A stretch of 60,170 nt of DNA from Actinomycetes bacterium (GTDB taxonomy: Bacteria > Actinomycetota > Acidimicrobiia > Acidimicrobiales > Acidimicrobiaceae), in contig JAJZBG010000010.1 of NCBI GenBank assembly GCA_021799035.1, positions 6,041 to 66,210 of the forward strand. Direction: 5' to 3'. The notes beneath the pieces are model-generated. The model saw only the letters and a list, made by a program, of their open reading frames with translations. It was not told the DNA's origin and ran no database searches. Position 1 is the first letter of the stretch. Each line of letters begins with the position of its first letter. The position numbers and the translations under genes are program-made. This document shows, one piece after another, positions 27,685 to 36,396 of the stretch.

Positions 27685-29772
27685 GTGCCTGTGGGAGCAC
27701 TAACGTCGGGGCTGTCGCTATTGGCGAGCCCATCAGTGATAGGTCTCATGTTCGTCGGAGCACTTCTTGGTGCCTTCGTTGGACTTATACCAGGTCTGGG
27801 TGGAGCTGTGCTTCTCACCCTTTTGTTGCCTTTTCTATTTCATCTTCCTGTTGCAGAGGGTGTTGCCCTGATTGTCAGTGCGCACGCAGGCATCTATTTC
27901 AGTGGCTCCGCCACTGCAATTTTGATCAACTCACCTGGCGCCCCCGAGTGCGCTGCCACGACGTTGGACGGATACCCGATGTCTCAGAAGAACCGGGCGG
28001 CGGAGGCGCTCGGGATTTCTGCAATGGCAACCGCGCTTGGTGGAGTGTGCGGGGTTGTCGGCCTTGTTGCGTTGGTTCCGGCAATGGGGGCAATCATTAC
28101 GGTCCTCAAGCCGGCCTCATACATGCTTCTTGCAGCCTTTGCAATCATCTTGATTGGAAAGCTTCAGTCTGCATCTGTAACCAAGGGGATACTGTCGGGG
28201 CTTTGGGGGATGATGATCTCTTTTGTGGGGTATGACCCCAGCACCGGACTCCAGCGTTTCGGATACGGCCAGCTGAGCCTCTATAACGGCGTGAGCATCG
28301 TCGCTGTCGCCCTAGGCCTATTCGCTTTTGGAAGAATGTTCTATCTTTATGGCACAAACCGTGCCATTGCTGAGGTGGGGCCGACTGTCATCGGCGAGCG
28401 AATAGGTGGTCAGGTTTTCCGCGGGGTCGCTGAGGTGATCCGCCGCCCGGTGCAAGTCTTAAGAGCCAGCGTCGTTGGATTTGTCGCTGGCCTTATCCCA
28501 GGTGTTGGAGGGGTGGCAGCGAACTTCGTTTCCTACGCTCAGGCTCGAGCCACTTCCAAGCGTAAAAGCGAGTTTGGCACAGGAGTTCCTGAAGGGGTGA
28601 TAGCTCCAGAGTCCTCCAACTTGGCAAAGGAGGCAGCTTCTTACGTGCCTCTCATCGCATTGGGCATTCCAGGAACGGTTGGATCGGCAGTCATATTGAG
28701 CGCCTTCACGATTCTGGGATTGGCTCCAGGGCCTTCCATGGTTTCACAGCATGAGCCGGTCATCTACCTTGTAGCTGCCGTTCTGCTTTTCACCGGGTTC
28801 TTGGCAAGCGGGTTGGGCCTCTCCGTGGCTCGACACCTTGCTCTGATAACGACGGTGCGCGGCGCTCTAATGGCGCCTTTCGTTATCGTGTTGGGAATTG
28901 TGGGAACCTGGGCGGCAACCACTAATTTCATCCAGCTCGACATATTGATAGGTATTGGCGTGGTCGGCCTTGTCATGCTAAGACTTGGGTATTCGCTGCC
29001 AGCGGCAATAATTGGCTTTTTGCTTGGGTCAGTATTCGAACACAACTTGACGCTGACCGAAGAGGTTTCAGGCTGGAGCTTCTTGAAGCAGCCTCTTCCC
29101 GATTTCCTCTTGATTCTGGTGATCTTGAGCATCTTCAGCACCCCGTTGTATCGTGCGATTAGGAGGTTCTTCACAAAGGAAAATTTTGTAAGCCTTGGAG
29201 AGGCTGGGTCGGTCACCATGGGGTCGTTGCCTGAGTCTGTGCCGCCACCCGCCAAGTCGGAGAGCCGAGTTTTCAAAAAGCCTGGTTCTTACTTCGAAGT
29301 GACAGTTGACGCGGTATGGGTCATTGGTGCTGCGATTTATTGGGTGACGTGTGTTGGATACCCATCAGTTTCGCGCACGGTTCCACTCCTAGTCTCCTCG
29401 GCTGCATTTTTACTGGGCCTCGTCCAATTGCTCTCCAACTTTTTTGTCAGGCTTCAAAAGCTTACGCACGGTATCGGCAAGGGTGAGGACAGGCATGGCT
29501 CAGGACGGGTAGTTGTTGCAAATGTGGTGTCCGGAAATCGAACTGAGTACCGCCGCGAATTCTGGATCATTCTCTGGACGGTTGCGATGCTTGTAGGCAT
29601 CTGGCTTGTCGGGCTTCTTATCGCCATACCTGTCGGGATTCTGGTCTACTTTTTCGTGCTCGATCGCGGAAGCTGGCGTAGGGCTCTCATATCAGGCGTA
29701 CTCATGTACCTGGTGATTTACATAGTCTTTGTGAGGCTGTTGGCGACTCAGCTGCCCCACGGGATCCTTTGA
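27685..29772 (+). CDS. tctA: TctA-TctB fusion permease of a tripartite tricarboxylate transporter
   Basis: At 695 residues this is about 190 longer than ordinary TctA. Residues 1 to about 500 are TctA: GALLGAFVGLIPGLGGAVLL, INSPGAPECAATTLDGYPMS, VGFVAGLIPGVGG and FGTGVPEGVIAPESSN. After a hydrophilic linker, residues of about 535-695 contain two pairs of transmembrane helices that match the small subunit TctB (TVDAVWVIGAAIYWVT ... LVGLLIAIPVGILVYFFV). One chain therefore supplies both membrane subunits. GTG at 27685 follows AAGGA. A TctC lipoprotein gene follows 113 bp downstream. TTT systems import carboxylates with a cation gradient. Confidence 0.9.
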   Translation: MPVGALTSGLSLLASPSVIGLMFVGALLGAFVGLIPGLGGAVLLTLLLPFLFHLPVAEGVALIVSAHAGIYFSGSATAILINSPGAPECAATTLDGYPMSQKNRAAEALGISAMATALGGVCGVVGLVALVPAMGAIITVLKPASYMLLAAFAIILIGKLQSASVTKGILSGLWGMMISFVGYDPSTGLQRFGYGQLSLYNGVSIVAVALGLFAFGRMFYLYGTNRAIAEVGPTVIGERIGGQVFRGVAEVIRRPVQVLRASVVGFVAGLIPGVGGVAANFVSYAQARATSKRKSEFGTGVPEGVIAPESSNLAKEAASYVPLIALGIPGTVGSAVILSAFTILGLAPGPSMVSQHEPVIYLVAAVLLFTGFLASGLGLSVARHLALITTVRGALMAPFVIVLGIVGTWAATTNFIQLDILIGIGVVGLVMLRLGYSLPAAIIGFLLGSVFEHNLTLTEEVSGWSFLKQPLPDFLLILVILSIFSTPLYRAIRRFFTKENFVSLGEAGSVTMGSLPESVPPPAKSESRVFKKPGSYFEVTVDAVWVIGAAIYWVTCVGYPSVSRTVPLLVSSAAFLLGLVQLLSNFFVRLQKLTHGIGKGEDRHGSGRVVVANVVSGNRTEYRREFWIILWTVAMLVGIWLVGLLIAIPVGILVYFFVLDRGSWRRALISGVLMYLVIYIVFVRLLATQLPHGIL

Positions 29773-29885
29773 GTCTTAATCGAATACACAAGCAATGAGT
29801 GGAGGAGCATGTCGTAAAAGTAGCTAGAAACTGTGCTTTTTGTCGTAGTACGTTCGTCCTTTTCCTATACAGGGGGAAACATTTC

Positions 29886-30986
29886 ATGAAGAAGAAAACC
29901 AGGTTTTTGAGGGCGCTTGCTGTTGCCGGTGTTCTTGGCGGCGCTCTTGCCGCATGCGGAAGCTCGTCGAACTCCAGCTCGACAGCAACGACTGCCGCTT
30001 CAAGCAGCGGCGGGGCTTCCACGTCTAGTGGGCAGTCTGCAGCCTCATTTTTCAAGGGGAAAACGATGACCTTCATTGTCCCCTTCGGTGCAGGCGGTGG
30101 TTACGAGCAGTGGGCGCTGCTGCTCAAGCCATACCTGATCAAGGAGCTCGGCCTCTCGGCACTGAACATCGTCAATGACACCGGTGGAGGTGGAACAGTT
30201 GGCACCAACGATCTCTATGTCGCCAAGGCGGACGGGCTTACGATCGGTGACACTGACGCAACGGGCGATGTTCTGAACCAGATCCTCAAGGTTCAAGGAG
30301 TCAAGTATGACACCACCAAGTTGAGTTGGATCGGACGTCCTGACACTGCTGCCCAGGTGGGCGTGATGATTGCCTCGTCAAATATCAAGTCCATGAAGCA
30401 GCTTGTGTCAACCTACGGCCCTGGTAGCTCGAAAACGCTGGTAGCTCTGGCTGCTGGACAAGGTGGCGCACCATACATCGGTGAGAGGATCTTGTTCAAT
30501 ATGCTAAAGATCCACTATCGCCAGATCAGCACTTTTCAGGGAAGCAGCGCGGCTAAGGTCGGCCTCCTCAGCGGCGACGGCAGCTTCCTTGAGATTGGTT
30601 ACACCTCGATGCTTCCTTTGATATCAAGTCACAAGGTCAACCCGGTCTACGTCTGGCGCCAGAGCAGCTTCGCTCAGCTCCCAGGGGTCCCGAGCGTGAG
30701 CCAGATCGAGAGCGACTTCAACTTGAGCAGCTCGCAGTCGGCAACGCTGAACAGCTTTGACGGCGTGATGGAGATGGGGCATGCCTTTGCTGCTCCTCCA
30801 GGAGTTCCCGCAGACAGGCTCGCAGCGATCCAGACAGCATTCAAGGATGCGCTCTCCAATCCTTCTTTGATCGCCCAGGCCAAAAAGGAGAACCTGGTAC
30901 TCGGCTACGCGCCTGGTTCAACTCTCCAGTCGATTGCCAATGCTGCAAATTCCAATGCAGCGCAAATCGTGAAGGCTGCATCATAA
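29886..30986 (+). CDS. tctC: TctC/Bug-family solute-binding lipoprotein 1
   Basis: 366 residues from the ATG at 29886, which has AGGGGG upstream; an earlier in-frame start at 29799 would spoil the signal peptide. Signal peptide with lipobox LAACGSS (Cys at about residue 22) and a Ser/Thr linker of 30 residues. The mature protein shows the Bug pattern: FIVPFGAGGGYEQWA for the first ligand loop, NDTGGGGTVGTNDLYVAKADGLTIG for the second, and an FAAPPGVPADRL motif near residue 300. It delivers a carboxylate to the fused TctAB encoded upstream. The Tyr-Glu in place of the usual Thr-Asp in loop 1 may alter ligand choice. A strong terminator follows. Confidence 0.9.
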   Translation: MKKKTRFLRALAVAGVLGGALAACGSSSNSSSTATTAASSSGGASTSSGQSAASFFKGKTMTFIVPFGAGGGYEQWALLLKPYLIKELGLSALNIVNDTGGGGTVGTNDLYVAKADGLTIGDTDATGDVLNQILKVQGVKYDTTKLSWIGRPDTAAQVGVMIASSNIKSMKQLVSTYGPGSSKTLVALAAGQGGAPYIGERILFNMLKIHYRQISTFQGSSAAKVGLLSGDGSFLEIGYTSMLPLISSHKVNPVYVWRQSSFAQLPGVPSVSQIESDFNLSSSQSATLNSFDGVMEMGHAFAAPPGVPADRLAAIQTAFKDALSNPSLIAQAKKENLVLGYAPGSTLQSIANAANSNAAQIVKAAS

Positions 30987-31035
30987 GGTCATGTAAGGAG
31001 TTGCGAGGGTCCGTTGCGACAACCTCGTTTTAGGT

Positions 31036-31070
31036 CTCAGGCTGGTGAAATAACCAGCCTGAGCTTTTTA
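31036..31070 (+). terminator. Rho-independent terminator after TctC1
   Basis: Perfect 11-bp arms at 31036-31046 and 31053-31063 with a 6-nt loop are followed by CTTTTTA. It separates the first TTT unit from the convergent reductase gene. Confidence 0.88.
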
Positions 31071-31155
31071 ATATTGGATTTGCCGAGTCTGCTCAAGCGA
31101 GGTCAACCAGAACAGCTGAAGGGTTTTCCTGTCGTGTCGGGATGCTGAACGAAAG

Positions 31156-32223
31156 TCAAGGGTGGACGTCTTCCAAGAACCAGTCGCTCGGGATCTCGTG
31201 ACCTAGTCCCTGTTCGCAAGCTCTCTGGTAGATGACGTGGCCGACAGCCGCAAACTGGATTCCAAGCCCTGAGCTTGGTCCGGTTCCACTTCCCCCAAAA
31301 AGAGTTATCTGATCTGGACCAGTCCGGCCAGGCGACTCGCCAATCATGATCTTGCCGAGTTCGCATATTTTTGCATCCCACTCCTGTTTCCAGTCGCCCC
31401 TCTGCATGACCTCGTCTGATATGGCTGCTCCGCTGAAGTGCATAGACTTTTCTTTTGCCCTTGTCGCGATTACGGAAGCTCTTTCATGGGTCGTGTTGTC
31501 GAGCTCTCCCCTTTGTACCGAATTCACATGCTGTCCATCAACAAGCCAGTTCCCCTCGAAGACTGGGTCTAAAGAGTTGGTGGCGCAGGCAACGACGTCG
31601 CAGCCGATGACGGTCTCCCGAGGTGATTTCACAGGTACCATAGTCGCCTTGACAAGGGGCTGCACCTTCTCGCAAAATGTCTCTGTATGACCCGGGGTGG
31701 GGCTGAAAACCCTTATCTCTTTCAGTTCATGGACTGCGTCGAGCGCCATTGCCTGGGCGTCAGCCTGCCAGCCGGTGCCGATGAGGCCGGCGATGTGGCT
31801 GTCAGGTCTCGCAAGGTACTTCGAGGCAAGTCCGCTGGTCGCCCCGACGCGCATTTTCTGGAGGAAGCCGTCCTGCATTATCGCCAGAAGTTCCAAGGTC
31901 TCTATGCTAAAAAGCAGCACCAACCCAAGAAACTTCCCGCCTGGCGCCATGGGAAGCTTGTCCCTCCTGCGCAAGCCGTTTTCTGTGACTTCGGCCAGGT
32001 GGTCTGAGCTAAGGCGAAGGCCGTGGACCCCGAACCTGGGTAGGGACCCGTCCATGCTTTTGAAGAGGTAATAGTGGTGCGGCTCGAGCGGTGTGTACGT
32101 GTGGGTTCTCGGCCTGTTCGATGCCTCCCCTCTGGCCAAGTCAGCGAAGGCAGGTTCAAGAACGCTCAAGCAGTCATCCATCGTCAAGACTTGTTCAACG
32201 TCACGATTCGAAAGTACTCTCAT
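31156..32223 (-). CDS. Ornithine cyclodeaminase/mu-crystallin family protein, paralogue 1 (KSMDG subtype)
   Basis: 355 residues from the ATG at 32223, chosen because CAGGAGAG lies just upstream; the frame extends to 32265. Family features are an N-terminal substrate half with KSMDG (55-59) and LRLSSDH (69-75), the conserved RVGATSG (125-131), and a Rossmann loop GTGWQA at 149-154. A C-terminal IQFAAVG precedes the ending E-x-PSDWF. Arg70 sits where the family normally has the catalytic Lys. The loop after GQHV is short (SVQRGEL) and lacks the Asp of GxDxPGKxEL. The product is probably an NAD(P)-linked imine or keto/amino-acid reductase, not ornithine cyclodeaminase. It lies 171 bp downstream of paralogue 2 on the same strand and resembles paralogue 5 most. 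Confidence 0.85.
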   Translation of the reverse strand: MRVLSNRDVEQVLTMDDCLSVLEPAFADLARGEASNRPRTHTYTPLEPHHYYLFKSMDGSLPRFGVHGLRLSSDHLAEVTENGLRRRDKLPMAPGGKFLGLVLLFSIETLELLAIMQDGFLQKMRVGATSGLASKYLARPDSHIAGLIGTGWQADAQAMALDAVHELKEIRVFSPTPGHTETFCEKVQPLVKATMVPVKSPRETVIGCDVVACATNSLDPVFEGNWLVDGQHVNSVQRGELDNTTHERASVIATRAKEKSMHFSGAAISDEVMQRGDWKQEWDAKICELGKIMIGESPGRTGPDQITLFGGSGTGPSSGLGIQFAAVGHVIYQRACEQGLGHEIPSDWFLEDVHP

Positions 32224-32394
32224 CTCTCTCCTGAAACTCACATAGATTATCGCTTCACGAGGCACCGCATGAATTTGGCACCTCGTGAACTTTCAGCTAT
32301 TGGGACCCCTTTTGCGGCAAGAGCTACGCAGCGGTAGCATCCCGACGGTATGCGCTTACTTTGGGTTATGGAGAAGTGTTGGGCGCCATGAAGC

Positions 32395-33495
32395 CTAGGA
32401 GTGCATGTTCTGCCAGAGCAGCTCCGAGTCGATCTTGAATCCCAAATCCAACTCCTCGGCCTTGCGCAGGATGGTGGAGCCGACTGCTGCAAATTGCGAA
32501 CCCTGGCCCAAGTTGTTTATGAAGCCGGTCAACTCCTCCGGATTTTCGCGTCCGGTGGCTCGCTTTACTGAAAGGTCGGCAAGGGTCGGGTATTTTGACC
32601 AGTCTAGAGACGAATGGACCGGATGGTCTTGAAGCACCGTCCCCTCGAACGTGGGAAGGCTGGAAGAGCTGACGGTGATCTCCTTGAAGTTGGTGTGAAG
32701 GATCAACCTGTCGATTCGGTCGTAGCCCTCGTCGGGAACTTCATCCCTATGGAGGGTAGAGACGTGCATTCCAGGCAGCAGCCACTCAGGATTCACGAAC
32801 GGCTGCCTCGAGTTGGTTGCCGTCATGAGGATGTCGCAGTCTGAGGCAGCTTCATCGGGGGAGGCTGCCGCAGAAACCCTTACTCCGATCTCCTGTTCCA
32901 TCTCGTTGGCAAAAGTCTCCCTATGTTCCTTGTTGGGGCTCCACACGCGAGCCCGTTCAAGCGTGCGCAGATGGCTCAACGCAATCAAGTGGGCTCGAGC
33001 CTGACCTCCGGAGCCGAGGATTCCAACCTTGGTGCTATCTTGCCTGGCAAGATAGTCGTCCCCCAGAGCACTTGTAGCGCCCACCCGCATCCTCTGGATC
33101 GCACCGTCTTGCACAATGCCTTTCAGCTCGCCGTTCTCCAAACTGAACAGTGCCACCATGCCGAACCATTTTCCAGGCGCTTGGGGCTCCTTCTCGCGAC
33201 GCAGATAGCCCTCTTGGATGCTGAATCTCACGAGATCGGAGGAAAGTCTGATAGCGACAAGGCCCCCTCCGACAAATCCTCCAACCATCGTCTTTAGGTA
33301 ATGGGCTCGGCCGATGAAGGACTCCGACTCTTCTAGATCAGAGGGTCTTGACGAGAGTGGATGATGAACATCGGTTCTGGGCGTTCCAACCGAGATGCCC
33401 TGCCCTATCTCGACATAGAGATTCCGCAGAGCTTCGATGACTTCTGGCATCGTGATGAGTTTTGCCACGTCTTCATTTCTGAGATAGCGAACCAT
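32395..33495 (-). CDS. Ornithine cyclodeaminase/mu-crystallin family protein, paralogue 2 (divergent subtype)
   Basis: The product is 366 residues, starting behind AAAGGAGGA. It differs from the other five by an insertion of about 12 residues ahead of its HYLKTMVGG segment (66-73). It keeps AIRLSSD (81-87), RMRVGATSA (135-143), the Rossmann motif GSGGQA (161-166, nearest to typical family members) and SQFAAVG near the end. Arg83 replaces the canonical Lys, and the post-Rossmann loop STLHRDEV lacks the Asp. It is the lone member of its subtype. It is transcribed divergently from paralogue 3 across about 290 bp, so the two probably share a control region. The substrate is unknown. Confidence 0.85.
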   Translation of the reverse strand: MVRYLRNEDVAKLITMPEVIEALRNLYVEIGQGISVGTPRTDVHHPLSSRPSDLEESESFIGRAHYLKTMVGGFVGGGLVAIRLSSDLVRFSIQEGYLRREKEPQAPGKWFGMVALFSLENGELKGIVQDGAIQRMRVGATSALGDDYLARQDSTKVGILGSGGQARAHLIALSHLRTLERARVWSPNKEHRETFANEMEQEIGVRVSAAASPDEAASDCDILMTATNSRQPFVNPEWLLPGMHVSTLHRDEVPDEGYDRIDRLILHTNFKEITVSSSSLPTFEGTVLQDHPVHSSLDWSKYPTLADLSVKRATGRENPEELTGFINNLGQGSQFAAVGSTILRKAEELDLGFKIDSELLWQNMHS

Positions 33496-33786
33496 GAATA
33501 GGCGTCCTCCTTTAGAAATCGACGACTAAGGAGAGGTTTCGTGGTGATGTAGGATGCCCCCCCGTGGTTGGCCAGAGGCCTGCAAATTGCGAACCTTGGC
33601 TGCCGTCATCAGGATAGCAGAAGCGTGCCAGCGATTTAGATGATTCGATCACTTGGATCTTTCCTGCGAATGAATCGGGCGGCCTCTCGCCCCATTACCC
33701 GTTTCGGTGAATTCAACCAGATGTTTGACTATGATTCACGGCTGTAGATCCATTCGGCTTTGCCTTATGCGAGATGGGGGAATGAG

Positions 33787-34896
33787 ATGCTTCTGATAGA
33801 CAATGCCACTGTTGAAGAGCTTCTTACAGTGGACGACTGCATCAACTCTCAAGACTCCTGTTTCAGAAGGATATCAACGGGTCAAGCTATCCATCGCCCT
33901 CGAATCGATATGTACTCCCCAACCGGAAGAGAGCGAGACTACCATCGGTGGGGCACCATGGAGGGTGCAGACGCCGAACTGGGGGTGATGGCAATCCGTG
34001 TAAAGTCCGACGTCATCTCCTGGCCGCGAGATGCCGAAAACAGATGGACGGAGGAGAAGTACTGCAGAGAGCCCGGCACCTACTGCGGTTTGATCTGGTT
34101 GTTCAGCACCCGAAATGGAGAGCCTCTCGCGATAATCCAGGATGGCTACCTTCAGCACTACCGCGTCGGGGGCGGGGCAGGGCTGGGAGTCAGGTACCTC
34201 GCCAGGCCCGAGTCCTCTGTTGTCGGGATCATTGGCTCAGGAGGCATGGCGCGAACTTATATCAAGGCAATATGCAACGAGAGGCCGATAGAGAAAGTGA
34301 AAGTCTTCAGCCCAAGCAAAAAGCACCGAGCCGAGTTTGCTGAGGAGATGGGTGGGCTTTTGAATGTAGAGGCACGACCAGTCGATTCGATGCTGGATGC
34401 AGTCAGGGGGAGCGACATCGTTGCCACCTGTACCGATAGCATGGATCCTCTTCTTTTTGGAAATCAGCTCGAGCCGGGAATGCATGTGACGAATCTGGGG
34501 CCTGCTGAGTTCGACGAGTCTGTGTATCAGCGTTCAGATGTCGTGGTGCGACAAGGCGTTGGAGGTCTTGACATCCCCGAGAGCGATCGGGTCCAGCGTT
34601 TGAGGGGCCATAGCCCGATCGCCTACATTGCCGGCTCGGAAGAGGAGATGCGACGCATTCCCGATCCGATCAAAGGCCCATCCATGTTTACCAGGGATGC
34701 TGCAAGCTTGATGGACATCATGGCTCATCCTGAGATCGGCCGCACCAGTGCTGACCAAGTCACGGCTTATATAAACGTGGGGAATCAGGGCTTGCAGTTC
34801 GCGTCGGTTGGAGAGCTGGTGTACAGAAAGGCAAGGGAGAGCGGCCTTGGTCGGGAGCTTCCCACTGAGTGGTTTCTTCAGAACATAAGGGACTGA
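33787..34896 (+). CDS. Ornithine cyclodeaminase/mu-crystallin family protein, paralogue 3 (WGTMEG subtype)
   Basis: 369 residues from the ATG at 33787 with GGGGGAA upstream; the open frame begins at 33760. Subtype marks are RPRIDMYSP (37-45), WGTMEGA (55-61), AIRVKSDV (69-76), HYRVGGGAG (124-132), GSGGMA (150-155) and the C-terminal LPTEWFLQ followed by IRD. The N-terminus MLLIDNATVEELL aligns with paralogues 4 and 6, which supports the start. Arg71 and a shortened loop (NLGPAEFD) again replace the canonical Lys and Asp. It probably opens the operon that continues into TctC2 and the second TctAB. That links this reductase to a carboxylate importer. Confidence 0.87.
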   Translation: MLLIDNATVEELLTVDDCINSQDSCFRRISTGQAIHRPRIDMYSPTGRERDYHRWGTMEGADAELGVMAIRVKSDVISWPRDAENRWTEEKYCREPGTYCGLIWLFSTRNGEPLAIIQDGYLQHYRVGGGAGLGVRYLARPESSVVGIIGSGGMARTYIKAICNERPIEKVKVFSPSKKHRAEFAEEMGGLLNVEARPVDSMLDAVRGSDIVATCTDSMDPLLFGNQLEPGMHVTNLGPAEFDESVYQRSDVVVRQGVGGLDIPESDRVQRLRGHSPIAYIAGSEEEMRRIPDPIKGPSMFTRDAASLMDIMAHPEIGRTSADQVTAYINVGNQGLQFASVGELVYRKARESGLGRELPTEWFLQNIRD

Positions 34897-35138
34897 ACTG
34901 GCGCTGGAAAGGCACACTCCACTCCACTTCGAGGTGGTGTAATCGCAAGATTTTCGGACGGCGGTTTGTCGGTTTGCGTCTTGGCTGGACAGGCATGTTG
35001 GCATATCCGGTGCCCTTGCTCAAGGAAGGGCTGGAGATCGTCCACGTCTTGGCGATCACCCAATGTCCTGAATCGCGTTTCATTATGTGATACTGTCGTC
35101 CTAAATTTGTTCTGAAGACTGCAAAAGGGGGGACTATT

Positions 35139-36305
35139 TTGCTGAAAAGGGAACTAGCTGCCGGCGGACTGTCTATGGAGAATGGCCCGCAGGCATCCAG
35201 AAACCGGCTGAAAAGGCTTCTTCTGGCGGTAGGAGTCTCAACCGTTGGAGCGGCGACACTTGCGGCATGCGGGAGCAGCTCCAGCGCCGGCTCTACCGCT
35301 ACCACCGCTGCGAGCAGCTCTACAACTGCAGCGAGCAGCAGTAGCAGCGGCATGCCCGACCTGTCGTTTTTCAAAGGCAAGACGATAGATCTGCAGGCTC
35401 CTGATAAGCCCGGAGGTGACGGTGACCTCTCCACCCGCGAGATCGCGCCGGCACTAGCGCAGGTGCTCCACGCAACTGTTAACGTTTCCAACCACCCCGG
35501 TGCTGGCGGCGTTGTTCAGGCCAACGGTCTCTACACGGCTTCACCTGATGGGCTTACTCTTGGTGTGGTTCACCTTGGGCCCATAATCATGGCCAACGCG
35601 CTCGGACTCGCCTCCGGCCTCAAAGCGGACATGACCAAGTTCAGCTGGATCGGCAATATTACAGGGCAGCCGTTCGTGATAGGGACCCAGCCAAATGATG
35701 GGATCAAGACATTTGCGCAGCTGGTGAAGGTTACCTCGCCGAACACTGTGATAGGAAGTACAACCGACGAGGGACCGAACGCCGTGATCTACTCTGTTTT
35801 CGGGATCAAGCACAAGTTCCTGTTTGGTTACCCGAACAGCGGCTCAGAAAAGCAAGGTTTCCTGGCTAACCAGGGTCAGAACTGGAACTCCTTTGCTGGG
35901 GTTGTAGATCCCATGGTCAAGGCAGGCCAGATGCGGGCGTTGGCTATAACAAGCGTGCCGTCGATACCTGCGATGCAGCAGGTTTTCAAGGGAGTGCCGA
36001 CGATTTCGCAAGAGGTGACCGCACTTGGGCTTAATCTGACTTCCACCCAAAAAGAGGCACTGAATGGAATCACTCTCTACTCCAACTACTTCGCGACGCT
36101 TGCTGCGCCTCCAGGTCTGAGTGCAGGAAAGCTTCAGACTTTGCGCACTGCATTCTCTGAAGCAATGAAGATGGCTTCCACCCAGGCACTGGCGGCGAAG
36201 TCGAATGAGCCTCAGTACTACGTGAGCGGTCAGAACACTGCTTCGGCTGTTCAGACGATGCTGACGGACGGGCAGGCGTTGGCCTCATTCAAATCGAACT
36301 CGTAG
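35139..36305 (+). CDS. tctC: TctC/Bug-family solute-binding lipoprotein 2
   Basis: 388 residues from TTG at 35139 (AAAGGGGGG upstream); an ATG at 35175 is an alternative that keeps the signal peptide. The lipobox is LAACGSS near residue 44, followed by a Ser/Thr/Ala linker. The mature domain shows the Bug pattern: DKPGGDGDLSTREIAPALA in loop 1 and SNHPGAGGVVQANGLYTASP in loop 2 (DGLTLG after it), and LAAPPGLSAGKL near residue 327. It shares the fold but little detailed sequence with TctC1, so a different ligand is likely. A 15-bp hairpin separates it from the permease gene. Confidence 0.9.
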   Translation: MLKRELAAGGLSMENGPQASRNRLKRLLLAVGVSTVGAATLAACGSSSSAGSTATTAASSSTTAASSSSSGMPDLSFFKGKTIDLQAPDKPGGDGDLSTREIAPALAQVLHATVNVSNHPGAGGVVQANGLYTASPDGLTLGVVHLGPIIMANALGLASGLKADMTKFSWIGNITGQPFVIGTQPNDGIKTFAQLVKVTSPNTVIGSTTDEGPNAVIYSVFGIKHKFLFGYPNSGSEKQGFLANQGQNWNSFAGVVDPMVKAGQMRALAITSVPSIPAMQQVFKGVPTISQEVTALGLNLTSTQKEALNGITLYSNYFATLAAPPGLSAGKLQTLRTAFSEAMKMASTQALAAKSNEPQYYVSGQNTASAVQTMLTDGQALASFKSNS

Positions 36306-36334
36306 CAGCTCTAATAAGTAAATAGAACTTGAAT

Positions 36335-36371
36335 CCTTGCTGTCAGGCCCTTTATTGGCTTGGCAGCAAGG
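36335..36371. promoter_or_regulatory. Intra-operon stem-loop between tctC2 and tctAB2
   Basis: Arms 36335-36349 and 36357-36371 pair over 15 bp with two G.U pairs and a 7-nt loop. No T-run follows, and the next gene starts 25 bp later. It is placed like the pstS-pstC hairpin, directly after a binding-protein gene, and may raise the binding protein to permease ratio. Confidence 0.6.
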
Positions 36372-36396
36372 AAGTTAAGGAATAGCTGAGCTTGAG

